Assembly: GCA_021778125.1 (NCBI GenBank)
Contig: JAJYCT010000010.1
Span: forward strand, 1-37,843
Direction of reading: 5' to 3'
DNA from: Myxococcales bacterium
GTDB lineage: Bacteria; Myxococcota_A; Polyangia; Polyangiales; Polyangiaceae
DNA: 37,843 nt
Part shown: one piece after another, positions 24,825-33,438 of the stretch
Layout: each line of letters opens with the position of its first letter
Numbering within the stretch: position 1 is the first letter of the stretch
The notes under the pieces: model-generated
What the model saw: the letters and a program-made list of their open reading frames with translations, nothing else
Database searches by the model: none
What the model was told of the DNA's origin: nothing
Made by a program: the position numbers and the translations under genes

Positions 24825-26761
24825 GCGAAGACTCCGTGACGGTGGCACCAGCGGACCAGGACGAACAGGGCCCAGACCCGGGACCAATACACCCCCTTCG
24901 CCCCGTCGACGAACGCGCCCCAGAGCCGCCCGACCGGCTCGGGCCGCAGGCCCACCTTGCGCACGGCATCCGCGTCGCGCAGCGTCCCGTCGATCGTCGC
25001 GTGCAGGCCCTTGCGGATCCAGCGATCGAAGGGCAGGACAAAGCCGCTCTTGGGGCGGTCGAAGAGCGCAGGGTCGAGGCCGCGCAGGCCGATGCGCCGC
25101 AGCAGCGCCTTCTTGCGCACCGGCGAGTACCGCAGGCCGTCGGGGAGCCGGTCGACCGTCTCGAAGAGCACCTGGTCGACGAGCGGCAGGCGCTGCTCGA
25201 TCGAGGCGGCCATGCTCGCGGCGTCGTTGTCGCGCAGCAGGCGCTCGCCCAGAAACAGGCGCTCTTCGAGGACGCTGATGGCCGACAGCGGCGTTCGGCG
25301 CCCGAGCTCGCGCTCCAAGCGCGCGCGCATGGCGGGCGGAAGGCCGTCGGCGAGCGCCCCGGAGGCTGCGTCGCCGAGCAGGTCGCGCTGGGCCTCGGGC
25401 AGGAAGAGCGCGTACGCGAGCTGGTAGAGCGAGACGAGGTCGTCGCCCGCGCGCAGCATGTCGGGCAGCTTGGCCCAGCGCGTCTGCGGCGGGAACGCGC
25501 CGACCCGCCCGCGCCGCATCGCCGCCGCGACGAGCGACGCGCCGGCCGCCTTCGCGCCGCGCGGGACGAGCTTCGTGCGCCTCGCCCAGCGGCGCAGCAC
25601 CGGCAGGTCCCGGAACGTCGTGTACCCGCCGAACAGCTCGTCGCCGCCGGTGCCGACGAGCGCGACCGTGAACCCCGCGTCGCGCACCGCGCGCGAGAGG
25701 GTGTACGAGTTGAGGCCGTCGAACGTCGGCTGATCGAGGCTATCGAGCGCGGCGTCGAGGTGCTCGAGGAAACGACCCTCGCTCAGCGTCACCTCGTGGT
25801 GCTGGGTGCCGATGGCGGCGGCGATCCGGCGCGCGTCGCGCCCCTCGTCGAACGCGGGCTCCTCGAAGGCCAGCGTGAACGTGTGGACCGGGCCGCGCCC
25901 CGCGCGCTGCGCCAGGTTCGCGACGGCCGACGAGTCGACGCCACTCGAGAGGAACACGCCGAGCGGCACGTCGCTCGCCAGGTGCAGCCCCACGCACTCG
26001 TCGAGCGCACGGGTGAGCTCCCGCTCGTCGACGGGTGGGGCACGCTTCGGCTCGGGCAGCACGTGGTAGTCTTCCACGAACTCCTGCCGACCGGCGGCGC
26101 CGAAGACGCGTAGCTCGCCCGGCGACATCGACTCGATGCCCGCCACGGCCGTGTCGGGCCCCATGATGAAGCCGTTCCAGAGGACCGAGGCGGTCGCGTG
26201 CGGGGCGAGGCGCGGCGCGCGGACGAGGCCCGAGGCGAGCAGGGCGCGCACCTCCGAGGCGAAGACGAGCGACCAGTCCCCGCCCGCCTCGCCTCGCGCG
26301 AAGTACAGGGGCTTGATGCCGAGCGGATCGCGCGCGAGCAGCAGCGTTCGCTCGCCGGGGTCCCACAGGGCGAAGGCGAACATCCCGCGCAGCCACGCCA
26401 CGGCCTCGCGCCCGTGGGTGCCGAGCGCGCGGAGCATCACGGCCGTATCGCCCGTCGAGCGGAACGACTGGCCCTCGGCGACGAGCCGGTCGCGCAGCGC
26501 GACGTAGTTGAAGACCTCCCCGTTGTAGACGAGGACGTGGCCCGTCACCGGATCGACCATCGGCTGCGCGCCGGCCGGCGAGAGGTCGAGGATCGACAGG
26601 CGCCGGTGCGCCAGCATCGCGCCGAAGCCGCGCGCGTCCGGCGGCGACTCCCAGACGCCCGCGGCGTCCGGGCCGCGGTGCAGCATGGCGTCGCTCATGC
26701 GATGGAGCGCGTCTCTTTGGGCCGGGCCCACGCGCCCGAGGATGCCAGCGATACCGCACAT
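24821..26761 (-). CDS. asnB: glutamine-hydrolysing asparagine synthase-type amidotransferase
   Basis: This is a 646-aa two-domain enzyme. The start is fixed by MCGIAGI: Cys2, after loss of Met, is the glutaminase nucleophile. HRGPD (28-32), VYNGEVFNY (78-86) and LARDPLGIKPLY (142-153) complete the glutaminase part. The synthetase part has the ATP-binding SSGVDSS at 272-278. Both active sites look intact. Genes of this family in polysaccharide loci often amidate sugar acids rather than aspartate; here it is coupled to the GT2 gene (ATGA) inside the EPS locus. That role is inference. Free asparagine synthesis is the alternative. Confidence 0.93.
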   Translation of the reverse strand: MCGIAGILGRVGPAQRDALHRMSDAMLHRGPDAAGVWESPPDARGFGAMLAHRRLSILDLSPAGAQPMVDPVTGHVLVYNGEVFNYVALRDRLVAEGQSFRSTGDTAVMLRALGTHGREAVAWLRGMFAFALWDPGERTLLLARDPLGIKPLYFARGEAGGDWSLVFASEVRALLASGLVRAPRLAPHATASVLWNGFIMGPDTAVAGIESMSPGELRVFGAAGRQEFVEDYHVLPEPKRAPPVDERELTRALDECVGLHLASDVPLGVFLSSGVDSSAVANLAQRAGRGPVHTFTLAFEEPAFDEGRDARRIAAAIGTQHHEVTLSEGRFLEHLDAALDSLDQPTFDGLNSYTLSRAVRDAGFTVALVGTGGDELFGGYTTFRDLPVLRRWARRTKLVPRGAKAAGASLVAAAMRRGRVGAFPPQTRWAKLPDMLRAGDDLVSLYQLAYALFLPEAQRDLLGDAASGALADGLPPAMRARLERELGRRTPLSAISVLEERLFLGERLLRDNDAASMAASIEQRLPLVDQVLFETVDRLPDGLRYSPVRKKALLRRIGLRGLDPALFDRPKSGFVLPFDRWIRKGLHATIDGTLRDADAVRKVGLRPEPVGRLWGAFVDGAKGVYWSRVWALFVLVRWCHRHGVFA

Positions 26762-26840
26762 GGCCGAGAGGCTCGCACCAGACCACGGATGGCGCCGCGA
26801 GTCACGCGCCGGTGGGCTTCGTCGCGCCGTGCGCCTGAGG

Positions 26841-26846
26841 TATACC
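26841..26846 (+). promoter_or_regulatory. candidate -10 element close to the GT4 start
   Basis: TATACC lies only 12 bases before the ATG at 26859, and no ribosome site is seen in between. If this element is used, the mRNA would have a leader of only a few bases. No good -35 is present. The 97-base gap to asnB is divergent. Confidence 0.3.
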
Positions 26847-26858
26847 CACCGCACGCTC

Positions 26859-28100
26859 ATGAGCCCTGCCGGCCGCGAACGCCTCGACCTGCTCTTCGTG
26901 ACGGTGTTCCCCGCTAGCCCTGCGCGCTACGGCGCGCAGCGCCGGATCCACGGGATCCTCGAGTCGCTCTCGCGGCGCCACGACGTCACGGCGGTCTCGC
27001 TGGTCGGTCCGGACATGGACGCGGACGAGGCCCGCCGCGCGATGAGCGCCTACTGCCGCGAGGTCGTCCTCGTACCGTCTCACGACGAGATCGGCTGGAA
27101 GAAGCGCGCCGGGCAGCTCCGGTCGCTGGCCTCGACGCGCAGCTACGAGCGCCGCCTCTACGACCTGCCCGCGCTGCACGAGGCGCTTGCACGCATGCTG
27201 ACGAGCCGCCCCTTCGACGTCGTGCAGGTCGAGACGCCGTACCTGGCCAACTACCGGCTCACGGCGGCGCCGCCGGGGGCCCGGCGCCCCGCGCGCGTCG
27301 TCGACCAGCACAACATCGAGTTCGATCTGGTGCGCCAGATGGCCGCCTCGCGGCTGGGGCTCTCGCGCAGCGTCTTCAACGGGGTCAACTGGCCCAAGGT
27401 CCGCCACGAGGAGACGGTCGCGTGGCGCACCTTTGACGGCCTCCTCTTCACGTCGGCGCTCGACGAGTCGCGCGCGCGCGCCCTGGTGCCTGGCGTGCGC
27501 TCTGCCGTCATCCCCAACGCGGTCGACGTGCGCTTCTTCCAGCCTTCGCCCTCCGATCCTCCCGCCGACGGGCGGACGATCCTGTTCTTCGGCGTCATCG
27601 ACTACTTCCCCAACAGCGACGGCCTCGCGTTCTTCCTGCGCGACGTGTGGCCGCGCGTGGCCCAGCGCAGCCCCGACGCGCGCCTGAAGATCGTCGGCCT
27701 GCGCCCCACGCCCGAGGTCCTCGCCCACCGCGGTCCGCGCGTCGAGGTGACGGGCGTCGTCGACGACCTGCGCCCGCACCTCGCGTCGGCCGAGGTCGTG
27801 ATCGCGCCGCTCCGGGTCGGCGGCGGGACGCGCTTCAAGATCCTCGAGGCCATGGCCATGGCGAAGCCCATCGTGTCGACCGCCCTCGGCGCCGAGGGTA
27901 TCGACGTCGTGCACGAGGACAACATCTTGCTGGCCGACGCGGCGCCCGATTTCGCCGACGGGCTCGTGCGCCTGCTCGCGGATCGGGAGCTCGGGCGTCG
28001 CCTGGGACGGAAGGGGCGGGCGCTCGTCGAAGATCGCTACTCGTGGGACGCCGTCACGCGGAGCCTCGAGGCGTTCTACCGGGCGATCCTGCCGTCGTGA
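26859..28100 (+). CDS. family 4 glycosyltransferase
   Basis: This is a 413-aa GT-B glycosyltransferase. The N-terminal domain has FVTVFPASPARYGAQRRIHG and VDQHNIEFDLV (148-158). The hinge is near VIPNAVDVRFF (218-228). The C-terminal donor site GGGTRFKILEAMAM (321-334, Glu330) and KPIVSTALGAEGI are the GT4 signature. It resembles enzymes that add mannose, glucose or rhamnose in EPS and LPS synthesis; the donor is not readable. The start is the ATG at 26859. It is divergent from asnB and convergent with the EEP gene. Confidence 0.92.
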   Translation: MSPAGRERLDLLFVTVFPASPARYGAQRRIHGILESLSRRHDVTAVSLVGPDMDADEARRAMSAYCREVVLVPSHDEIGWKKRAGQLRSLASTRSYERRLYDLPALHEALARMLTSRPFDVVQVETPYLANYRLTAAPPGARRPARVVDQHNIEFDLVRQMAASRLGLSRSVFNGVNWPKVRHEETVAWRTFDGLLFTSALDESRARALVPGVRSAVIPNAVDVRFFQPSPSDPPADGRTILFFGVIDYFPNSDGLAFFLRDVWPRVAQRSPDARLKIVGLRPTPEVLAHRGPRVEVTGVVDDLRPHLASAEVVIAPLRVGGGTRFKILEAMAMAKPIVSTALGAEGIDVVHEDNILLADAAPDFADGLVRLLADRELGRRLGRKGRALVEDRYSWDAVTRSLEAFYRAILPS

Positions 28101-28111
28101 CGGGAGAGGTG

Positions 28112-28161
28112 GCGCGGCGCGCCCGCCAGACCCGCAAACGGACGACCTGAGCGCGCCGCGC
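28112..28161. repeat. inverted repeat between convergent genes
   Basis: GCGCGGCGCG (28112-28121) and CGCGCCGCGC (28152-28161) are perfect 10-bp arms separated by 30 bases. They lie between the GT4 and EEP stops. A bidirectional terminator hairpin is possible; chance dyads are common in such GC-rich DNA. Confidence 0.4.
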
Positions 28162-28172
28162 GATGGCCGCGC

Positions 28173-29210
28173 CTACGAGCCGCGCTGCAGATCGGCCACG
28201 ACGTAGCGGTGATCGGACACGACCGCACGCCCCACCTCGAAATGCACGAAGCGCAGCGCGTGGCTCGCGAGGACGCGGTCGATGCGCATCCACGGGCGCC
28301 ACTTGTTGGTGGGGAACGTGTAGCCGAACCCCCAGCCGGACCGGGCGAAGCCGTCCTCGTAGGCCGACAGCGCGCGCCGCAGCAGCGGGCTCGAGTCGGG
28401 CAGGTTCGTGTCGCCCGCGATGACGACCGGCCCGGGCTCCCGGCGCGCCGCCTCCGCGAACGTCTGCACCTGCAGGGCGCGCAGGCCCGTGTTGATCTCG
28501 AGGCGGTGCGCGGTGGTCCCCTCGAAGAGGCGCCCCGTCTCGATCTCCTGGCGCAGCCCGTGGCCGCGCAGGGTCGTGAACCCGTCGCGCGGCGAGACCG
28601 GGTGCACGCTGTAGAAAGAGACGGGGCCGAGCGGCGTGTCGAGGTCGTACTTGATGAAGCGCGCCGACCGCAGCTGCCCCGCGTAGGGGACCTTCTCGGG
28701 CTCCACGGTGCGCAACAGCCGGAAGCGCGTCGCGAGCACGAACTGCCCCGACGTCTCCACCGTCGGATAGGTCGCGCGTAGGAGCGTGGCGAACGTCTCG
28801 TCGCCGTAGACCTCCTGGAGCAGCACGACGTCGGGCGACAGGCGCGCGATCTCCTCGACGATGCGATCGATGCCCTCTCGCCCCGAGTCCGCGTTGAGGC
28901 TGAAGACGCGCACCGTCGGGCTCTCCGCGTCGCGCGAGACCGGCCAGGGCAGCACGAACCCCATGATCGGAAACACGACGAGCAGCGCGCTCGCGGCCTG
29001 CGCCACAAGCAGGCGGCGCATGCGCAGTCGGAAGAGCGCGGCGGCCACCGCGAGCAACGGGGCGCCGAAGACGATCCGCGGCAGGTAGAGGCCCACGGTG
29101 CTGACCCACCACGCCTCGCCCACGGTGCGGAGCGTCAGCCAGACGCCGAGCAGCGCGATCGGATACGCCAGCCCGAGTGCCCCCACGAGGCGGCGCGTCC
29201 ACGTCTTCAC
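28173..29210 (-). CDS. membrane-anchored endonuclease/exonuclease/phosphatase (EEP) family protein
   Basis: This is a 345-aa protein. Three hydrophobic segments (about 8-27, 40-60, 68-90) anchor it, and the EEP domain follows in the periplasm or at the membrane face. Catalytic landmarks are all present: FSLNAD (Asn106), LLQEV (Glu133), SVHPVS (His203), IAGDTNLP (Asp267, Asn269), the DRV near 311 and SDH at 332-334. The fold cleaves phosphodiester or phosphomonoester bonds in DNA, lipids or sugars. The start is uncertain: I use the GTG at 29210, but a GTG at 29228 is also open and no clear ribosome site decides it. In an EPS locus a lipid-linked or phosphorylated glycan is a possible substrate. 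Confidence 0.85.
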   Translation of the reverse strand: MKTWTRRLVGALGLAYPIALLGVWLTLRTVGEAWWVSTVGLYLPRIVFGAPLLAVAAALFRLRMRRLLVAQAASALLVVFPIMGFVLPWPVSRDAESPTVRVFSLNADSGREGIDRIVEEIARLSPDVVLLQEVYGDETFATLLRATYPTVETSGQFVLATRFRLLRTVEPEKVPYAGQLRSARFIKYDLDTPLGPVSFYSVHPVSPRDGFTTLRGHGLRQEIETGRLFEGTTAHRLEINTGLRALQVQTFAEAARREPGPVVIAGDTNLPDSSPLLRRALSAYEDGFARSGWGFGYTFPTNKWRPWMRIDRVLASHALRFVHFEVGRAVVSDHRYVVADLQRGS

Positions 29211-29523
29211 GACGGTGCAGCGTCGCACTCCTGGCCGGCCGCCACCAGGGCGATCGCCGACGTCGGCGCCGGCCGCCGCGAGCTCGTGCTCGTCGAGCCG
29301 CGCCTCGACAGCGCCGCGTTGGCGGCCGTGTTCTTCGCGCGCGGCGACACCCCATGGTTCTCGCCGACTTGGGCTTGCTCGCGCTGCTTGGCGCGCTCGT
29401 CGGACCCGTCCTGCCATCGCGGCACACGCTGCGACCGATCTCGAAGCTGAGCCTCACGCACGCGTGGCAAGCCCATGTCCGTGAAGGTTACCAACCAGAC
29501 CCGCTCTGTTTCCTGGAGGTACC
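29211..29523. other. divergent intergenic region without a convincing gene
   Basis: These 313 bases separate the EEP and beta-helix genes. Small open frames exist on both strands (for example 29207-29494 minus) but have biased Arg/Ala/Pro composition and no family likeness. One plus frame reads like a protein fragment (ADVGAGRRELVLVEPRLD) with no start, so a decayed gene is possible. The only clear signal is GGAGG before the start at 29524. Confidence 0.45.
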
Positions 29524-31836
29524 ATGGAGAATCCGCGCAACCTGTTCCTCGCTGCCGCTGTCGTTGCGGCCTCTTGCACGCCCGCTCTGGGCTGCTCTTC
29601 TCCGAGCCCCGCGACGGCCGACGTACAGACCGGCGCGGGCGCAGGCACGGGCCCCGGCTCGATCGTGGGCACGGGCTCCGGTTCGGGCTCGGGCTCCAGC
29701 TCGGGCTCCGGTTCCGGCACGGTCTCCGGTTCGGGCTCGGGCTCGAGCACGGGCTCCGGTTCCGGCACGGTCTCCGGTTCGGGCTCGGGCTCGAGCACGG
29801 GCTCCGGTTCCGGCACGGTCTCCGGTTCGGGCTCAGGCTCGAGCACGGGCTCCAGCTCGGGCTCCAGCTCCGGCTCCAGCTCCGGCTCCAGCTCCGGCTC
29901 CAGCTCGGGCACGCCGGGACAGGTTGCCGCCTTCAAGATCACGCCGCGCGTTCCCGTCCTCTTGCCCGGGCAGTCCGTCGCGTTCGCCGGCATCGCGCTG
30001 GACTCCGGGGCGGTCGTCCAGGGCCTCGCGTGGAGCGTGACCGAGTCCGGCGGCGGCACCATCGACGCCTCCGGCCATTACACGGCGCCTGCGACGGCGG
30101 GCACGTACCACGTGGTCGCCACCTCCTCGAGCAGCTCGGTGCGCGCCGCAGCGGTCGTCGGGCTCGTGGATCCCTCGCGGGTCACGCGCTGGGAGCCCGG
30201 GGTCGACGGGGGGATCCCGACGCGGACGACGGTCTGCGCCACGGTCAACGCGAGCGACTATGGCAACGGCTCGACCGACTCGACGCAGGCCGTCCAGACG
30301 GCCGTCAACGGATGCCCCGAGGGCCAGGTCGTCGCGCTCTCCGCGGGTACCTTCCTCTGGGGCAACCCCATCGTCGTGAACAAGGGCATCTCGCTGCGCG
30401 GTGCGGGAGGCGGACAGACGATCATCAAGGGCAGCAGCCTCTACGTCCTGATGGGGGGCTGGCCTCCGCAGCACGTCATCTACTCGACGATGACCGCGCA
30501 CACGCTGCTGACGACTGACGGCAGCAAGGGGACGAGCTCCCTGCAGGTGGCCGACGCGTCCGCGTATGCGCCGGGCGATCTCGCCCTCGTCTCGATGCGC
30601 GACGACGCGACGGTCATGCCTCCTCCGTCGACCGGGGGTGACTTCCTGCTCTGGATCGATCCGGATGGGACGCGCCACTCGCGCGGCCAGACCGTCAAGA
30701 TCGCCGCCGTCTCCGGCAACACGCTCACGATCGACGGGGTGCTGCACATGGACTTCACGACCGCCAACGCCGCCGTCGTCGCGCGCGCCCCCGCGGTGAC
30801 ACGCCGGGCGGGCATCGAGGGGATTCGCTTCGTGAACCCGAACTCCGCTGTCACCGCCACCTTCTGCGACGAGTGCTGGATCACGGGCTCCGAATCGGAC
30901 ACGAGCAGCAGCCCGACGTCCTTCTGGCTCTCCCGTCGTGCCGAGGTCCGCGAGAACGACTTCCACAACGCGACGGGGTACTCGCAGGGGGGCGGAAGCT
31001 ACGGGCTGACGCTCGACCCCTACACGACCGACTCGCTCGTCGAGGACAACATCATCTACTTCTTCAACAAGCCGTTCCTGTTCCGGGCGGCCGGCGGCGG
31101 TAACGTCGTCGCGTACAACTACATCGACGGCGCCCAGGACTCCGCGGCCGCGTACTGGATGGAGCCCGACATCGACTCGCACATGGTCTACTCGTACATG
31201 GAGCTCGTCGAGGGCAACCTGTGCGGCTCCATCGGGCTGGCCAACACCTGGGGCGGCGCCGGGCCGCTCACCTACCTCCGCAATCGCGTGCTCGGGCAGC
31301 ACCAGGATCCCGCGCTCATCAACGTGCAGTGGGGGAGCCAGGCCGCGTTCACGCTGAACGCCGGCGGCGGCGCTTACTCCAACATCTTCGGCAACGTGCT
31401 GGGCCTGCCGGGCCTCGCGTCGACGGCCGGTCCGTACGTGGGTACGCCGGCCTACTACGAGAACGTCTCCGAGAACGACCCGGTCAACCCGCCCCGGACG
31501 GCGGGCGGATACATCGGGTCGCAGTACGTCGCGATGTTCCGCCTGGGCAACGAAAGCATGCCGGGGGGGTATTCGACCTTCGACGTCAACGAGACGCCCT
31601 ATCCGACCCTCGCGAAGGTCGCGCCGACCGTCCTGCGTCACGGCAACTTCGACTACGTCACGAGCTCGGTCATCGACGACCCGACGGTGGCCCTCACGAC
31701 GATGCCGCCGTCGCTCTACCTCGTCGACCCGCCCGCGTTCTTCGGAACGAACCCGTGGCCCTGGGTGGACCCCGCGGGCGCGACGAAGACTGCCACGCTT
31801 CCGGCCAAGGTACTGTTCGACACGATCAAGCACTGA
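29524..31836 (+). CDS. secreted beta-helix lipoprotein with Gly/Ser repeat linker (putative polysaccharide-active protein)
   Basis: This is a 770-aa protein with four parts: a signal with lipobox ALGC (Cys24); a Gly/Ser/Thr repeat linker to about residue 130; an Ig-like (Big-type) domain at about 135-215 containing [10 protein letters not shown] and [20 protein letters not shown]; and a right-handed beta-helix domain of the pectate-lyase-3 type from about 230, opening with [19 protein letters not shown]. Later coils read [14 protein letters not shown] and [12 protein letters not shown]. This fold is typical of polysaccharide lyases, hydrolases and epimerases. The ATG has CTGGAGG nine bases upstream. 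Processing or binding of the EPS is inferred. The catalytic residues are not identified. Confidence 0.87.
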   Translation: MENPRNLFLAAAVVAASCTPALGCSSPSPATADVQTGAGAGTGPGSIVGTGSGSGSGSSSGSGSGTVSGSGSGSSTGSGSGTVSGSGSGSSTGSGSGTVSGSGSGSSTGSSSGSSSGSSSGSSSGSSSGTPGQVAAFKITPRVPVLLPGQSVAFAGIALDSGAVVQGLAWSVTESGGGTIDASGHYTAPATAGTYHVVATSSSSSVRAAAVVGLVDPSRVTRWEPGVDGGIPTRTTVCATVNASDYGNGSTDSTQAVQTAVNGCPEGQVVALSAGTFLWGNPIVVNKGISLRGAGGGQTIIKGSSLYVLMGGWPPQHVIYSTMTAHTLLTTDGSKGTSSLQVADASAYAPGDLALVSMRDDATVMPPPSTGGDFLLWIDPDGTRHSRGQTVKIAAVSGNTLTIDGVLHMDFTTANAAVVARAPAVTRRAGIEGIRFVNPNSAVTATFCDECWITGSESDTSSSPTSFWLSRRAEVRENDFHNATGYSQGGGSYGLTLDPYTTDSLVEDNIIYFFNKPFLFRAAGGGNVVAYNYIDGAQDSAAAYWMEPDIDSHMVYSYMELVEGNLCGSIGLANTWGGAGPLTYLRNRVLGQHQDPALINVQWGSQAAFTLNAGGGAYSNIFGNVLGLPGLASTAGPYVGTPAYYENVSENDPVNPPRTAGGYIGSQYVAMFRLGNESMPGGYSTFDVNETPYPTLAKVAPTVLRHGNFDYVTSSVIDDPTVALTTMPPSLYLVDPPAFFGTNPWPWVDPAGATKTATLPAKVLFDTIKH
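29704..29907 (+). repeat. nested in-frame tandem repeats: three 48-bp units and five 12-bp units
   Basis: The 48-bp unit starts at 29704, 29752 and 29800 and encodes [16 protein letters not shown]. The first two copies are identical as read and the third has one base change. Five 12-bp units of the form GGCTCCAGCTC(C/G) follow at 29848-29907 and encode GSSS. All lengths are multiples of three, so copy changes alter linker length but keep the frame. Confidence 0.9.
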
Positions 31837-31853
31837 TCCCCCTTCGGGAGGTT

Positions 31854-31885
31854 GCGGCGTGTCCTCTCCGGTGGGGGCACGCCGC
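31854..31885 (+). terminator. terminator-like hairpin between the beta-helix and polymerase genes
   Basis: GCGGCGTG (31854-31861) and CACGCCGC (31878-31885) form a perfect 8-bp stem with a 16-base loop, which a G-T and a T-A pair extend. GATTTG follows, so the T-run is short. It may be a partial terminator or attenuator before the gene at 31911. Confidence 0.4.
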
Positions 31886-31910
31886 GATTTGCTAGGCTCG
31901 CACCCCAGCC

Positions 31911-33233
31911 GTGCGCCGCCTCGTCCAGATCCTGCTCTTCCTGGTGTGGGTCGACGAGTCGCGGAGCGTCTACGCGCTGCACCTGTATGCGCCGTTCGAC
32001 TGGGTGCGGCCGTGGCTGCTCGAGAAGCCCATCGCGTCCGTGCGCCCGCTCGACCTGGCGTTCCTCGTCCTCCTCGCCGTCTCCGTGGCGCGGGGGGCGT
32101 TCAAGGTGCGCACCGTGGCGCCGATGAAGCGCACGCTCCTCGGCGCGCTCGGCGCGACGCTGTTCGCCCTGGGCTACGGCCTGGCCACGGGCGGCGTGGG
32201 GCGCTTCGCCGGCTGGCAAGCCTACCTGCCCGCGTCGACGATCCTGGCGGCGTTCACGGTGGCCGCCACGCACCGGACCGCGGAGCACTTCCGCGGGCTC
32301 TTCAAGGCCCTGACCGCCGCAGGCGTGCTTCACGCCGTCTGGTGCGTCGTCTTCCACCTGGCGTACATCAAGACGGGGCGCGTCCTGTCGGAGGGCTACG
32401 AGGGCAGCCACGACGACACGATCCTCTGGGCGTCGAGCATCGCGATGCTCGTGCTCCTGTCGATCCAGTACCCGACGGTGCGCAACCGCGCCCTGTCGGC
32501 CGTGCTCATCCCGCTCTTCCTGGCGGCGATCCAGTTCAACAACCGGCGCCTGGCCTGGGTGAGCCTCATCGGCGCCCTGCTGACGCTCTATGCCCTCTTG
32601 CCCGCGAGCAAGGCGAAGCGCCGCCTCAGGCGCGCCTTCGTGGTCGCCATGCCCGTCGTCCTCCTGTACGTGGCGATCGGCTGGGGTCGGCCCGAGGGCA
32701 TCTTCCGCCCTCTTCGGGCGTTCCAGACGGTCTCCACCGAGCAGGATGCCTCGACCAAGGCGCGCAACATGGAGAACCTCGGGCTCATCGCCACCATCTC
32801 TCGCCACGGCTTCTGGCTCGGCAGCGGTTGGGGGCACAAGTACGTCGAGGTCTCCAGCCGCTACCAGATCTACTTCTTCGAGCTCTGGCCGTACGTCCCG
32901 CACAACAGCGTCCTCGGCCTCTTCGCGTACACCGGGTACCTCGGCTTCATGGGCTACTGGATGATGTTCCCCATGGCAGCGTTCTTCCACGCGCGCGTGG
33001 CGAGGAACGCGGTCCGGCCCCTCGACGCGTACATGGGCTCCGCGGGGGTCATGCAGATCGTGGCCTGCGCCAACCAGTGGTACGGCGACATGGGCTCCTT
33101 CTCTCCGGTCACGATGTACACGCTCGCCACGACCGTGGCACTGGCGCTCCGGCTCCCCGTCGCCTCCGGCGTGTGGCCGGAAGGCGCGGGCGTCCCCCGC
33201 CCGAGGCCGGCGCCGCCGCCGGCGGTGGCCTGA
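31911..33233 (+). CDS. Wzy-like polysaccharide polymerase / O-antigen ligase family protein
   Basis: This is a 440-aa integral membrane protein with about ten hydrophobic segments. The long periplasmic loop begins after ARNMENLGLIATISRHGFWL, carries GSGWGHKYVE, and ends in PHNSVLGLFAYTGYLGFMGY, the pattern of the O-antigen ligase/Wzy superfamily. It would polymerise lipid-linked repeat units at the periplasmic face. The GTG at 31911 is the start as read; no clear ribosome site precedes it. The C-terminus is a Pro/Ala-rich tail. It is followed by a small membrane protein after 13 bases. Polymerase rather than ligase is inferred from the complete Wzx/Wzz set around it. Confidence 0.86.
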   Translation: MRRLVQILLFLVWVDESRSVYALHLYAPFDWVRPWLLEKPIASVRPLDLAFLVLLAVSVARGAFKVRTVAPMKRTLLGALGATLFALGYGLATGGVGRFAGWQAYLPASTILAAFTVAATHRTAEHFRGLFKALTAAGVLHAVWCVVFHLAYIKTGRVLSEGYEGSHDDTILWASSIAMLVLLSIQYPTVRNRALSAVLIPLFLAAIQFNNRRLAWVSLIGALLTLYALLPASKAKRRLRRAFVVAMPVVLLYVAIGWGRPEGIFRPLRAFQTVSTEQDASTKARNMENLGLIATISRHGFWLGSGWGHKYVEVSSRYQIYFFELWPYVPHNSVLGLFAYTGYLGFMGYWMMFPMAAFFHARVARNAVRPLDAYMGSAGVMQIVACANQWYGDMGSFSPVTMYTLATTVALALRLPVASGVWPEGAGVPRPRPAPPPAVA

Positions 33234-33246
33234 GAGGCGACCACGC

Positions 33247-33426
33247 GTGGTCCACCAGATCCCTCTCTCCATCGTGCTCCTCAGCATCGTGCTCCCGCTC
33301 GTGCTGTCGAAGCGGTCACGCCCGAAGGCCGCGATCCGCGTCCTGTGGGTCTCGATGGCGCTCTCCGCCTTGGTCTGGAGCCTGCTCTGCCTGCACGTCT
33401 ACACGGCGTACGTGCTGCCGGAGTGA
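33247..33426 (+). CDS. small two-helix membrane protein
   Basis: This 59-aa protein starts at a GTG (VVHQIPLSIVLLSIVLPLVL), with AGAGG nine bases upstream, and has a second hydrophobic helix (WVSMALSALVWSLLCLHVYT) after a basic loop SKRSRPKAAIR. It ends YVLPE. I recognise no family. The even spacing, ribosome site and two clean membrane helices on a strand that is otherwise coding argue that it is real. It lies 13 bases after the polymerase gene and is convergent with the OPX gene. A small accessory subunit of the polymerase is possible. Confidence 0.68.
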   Translation: MVHQIPLSIVLLSIVLPLVLSKRSRPKAAIRVLWVSMALSALVWSLLCLHVYTAYVLPE

Positions 33427-33438
33427 GGCACCGCCGCG

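Noticed and set aside
29207..29494. A 95-codon minus-strand frame upstream of the EEP gene
   Set aside because: No ribosome site, biased polar composition and overlap with the EEP start; no protein likeness.
29704..29907. Regular repeats that might suggest a CRISPR array
   Set aside because: Units are contiguous, have no spacers and encode an in-frame Gly/Ser linker; no cas genes are present.
30480..33287. Minus-strand frames opposite the beta-helix and polymerase genes
   Set aside because: The plus strand carries a signal peptide, beta-helix pattern and membrane helices; the minus frames carry none.
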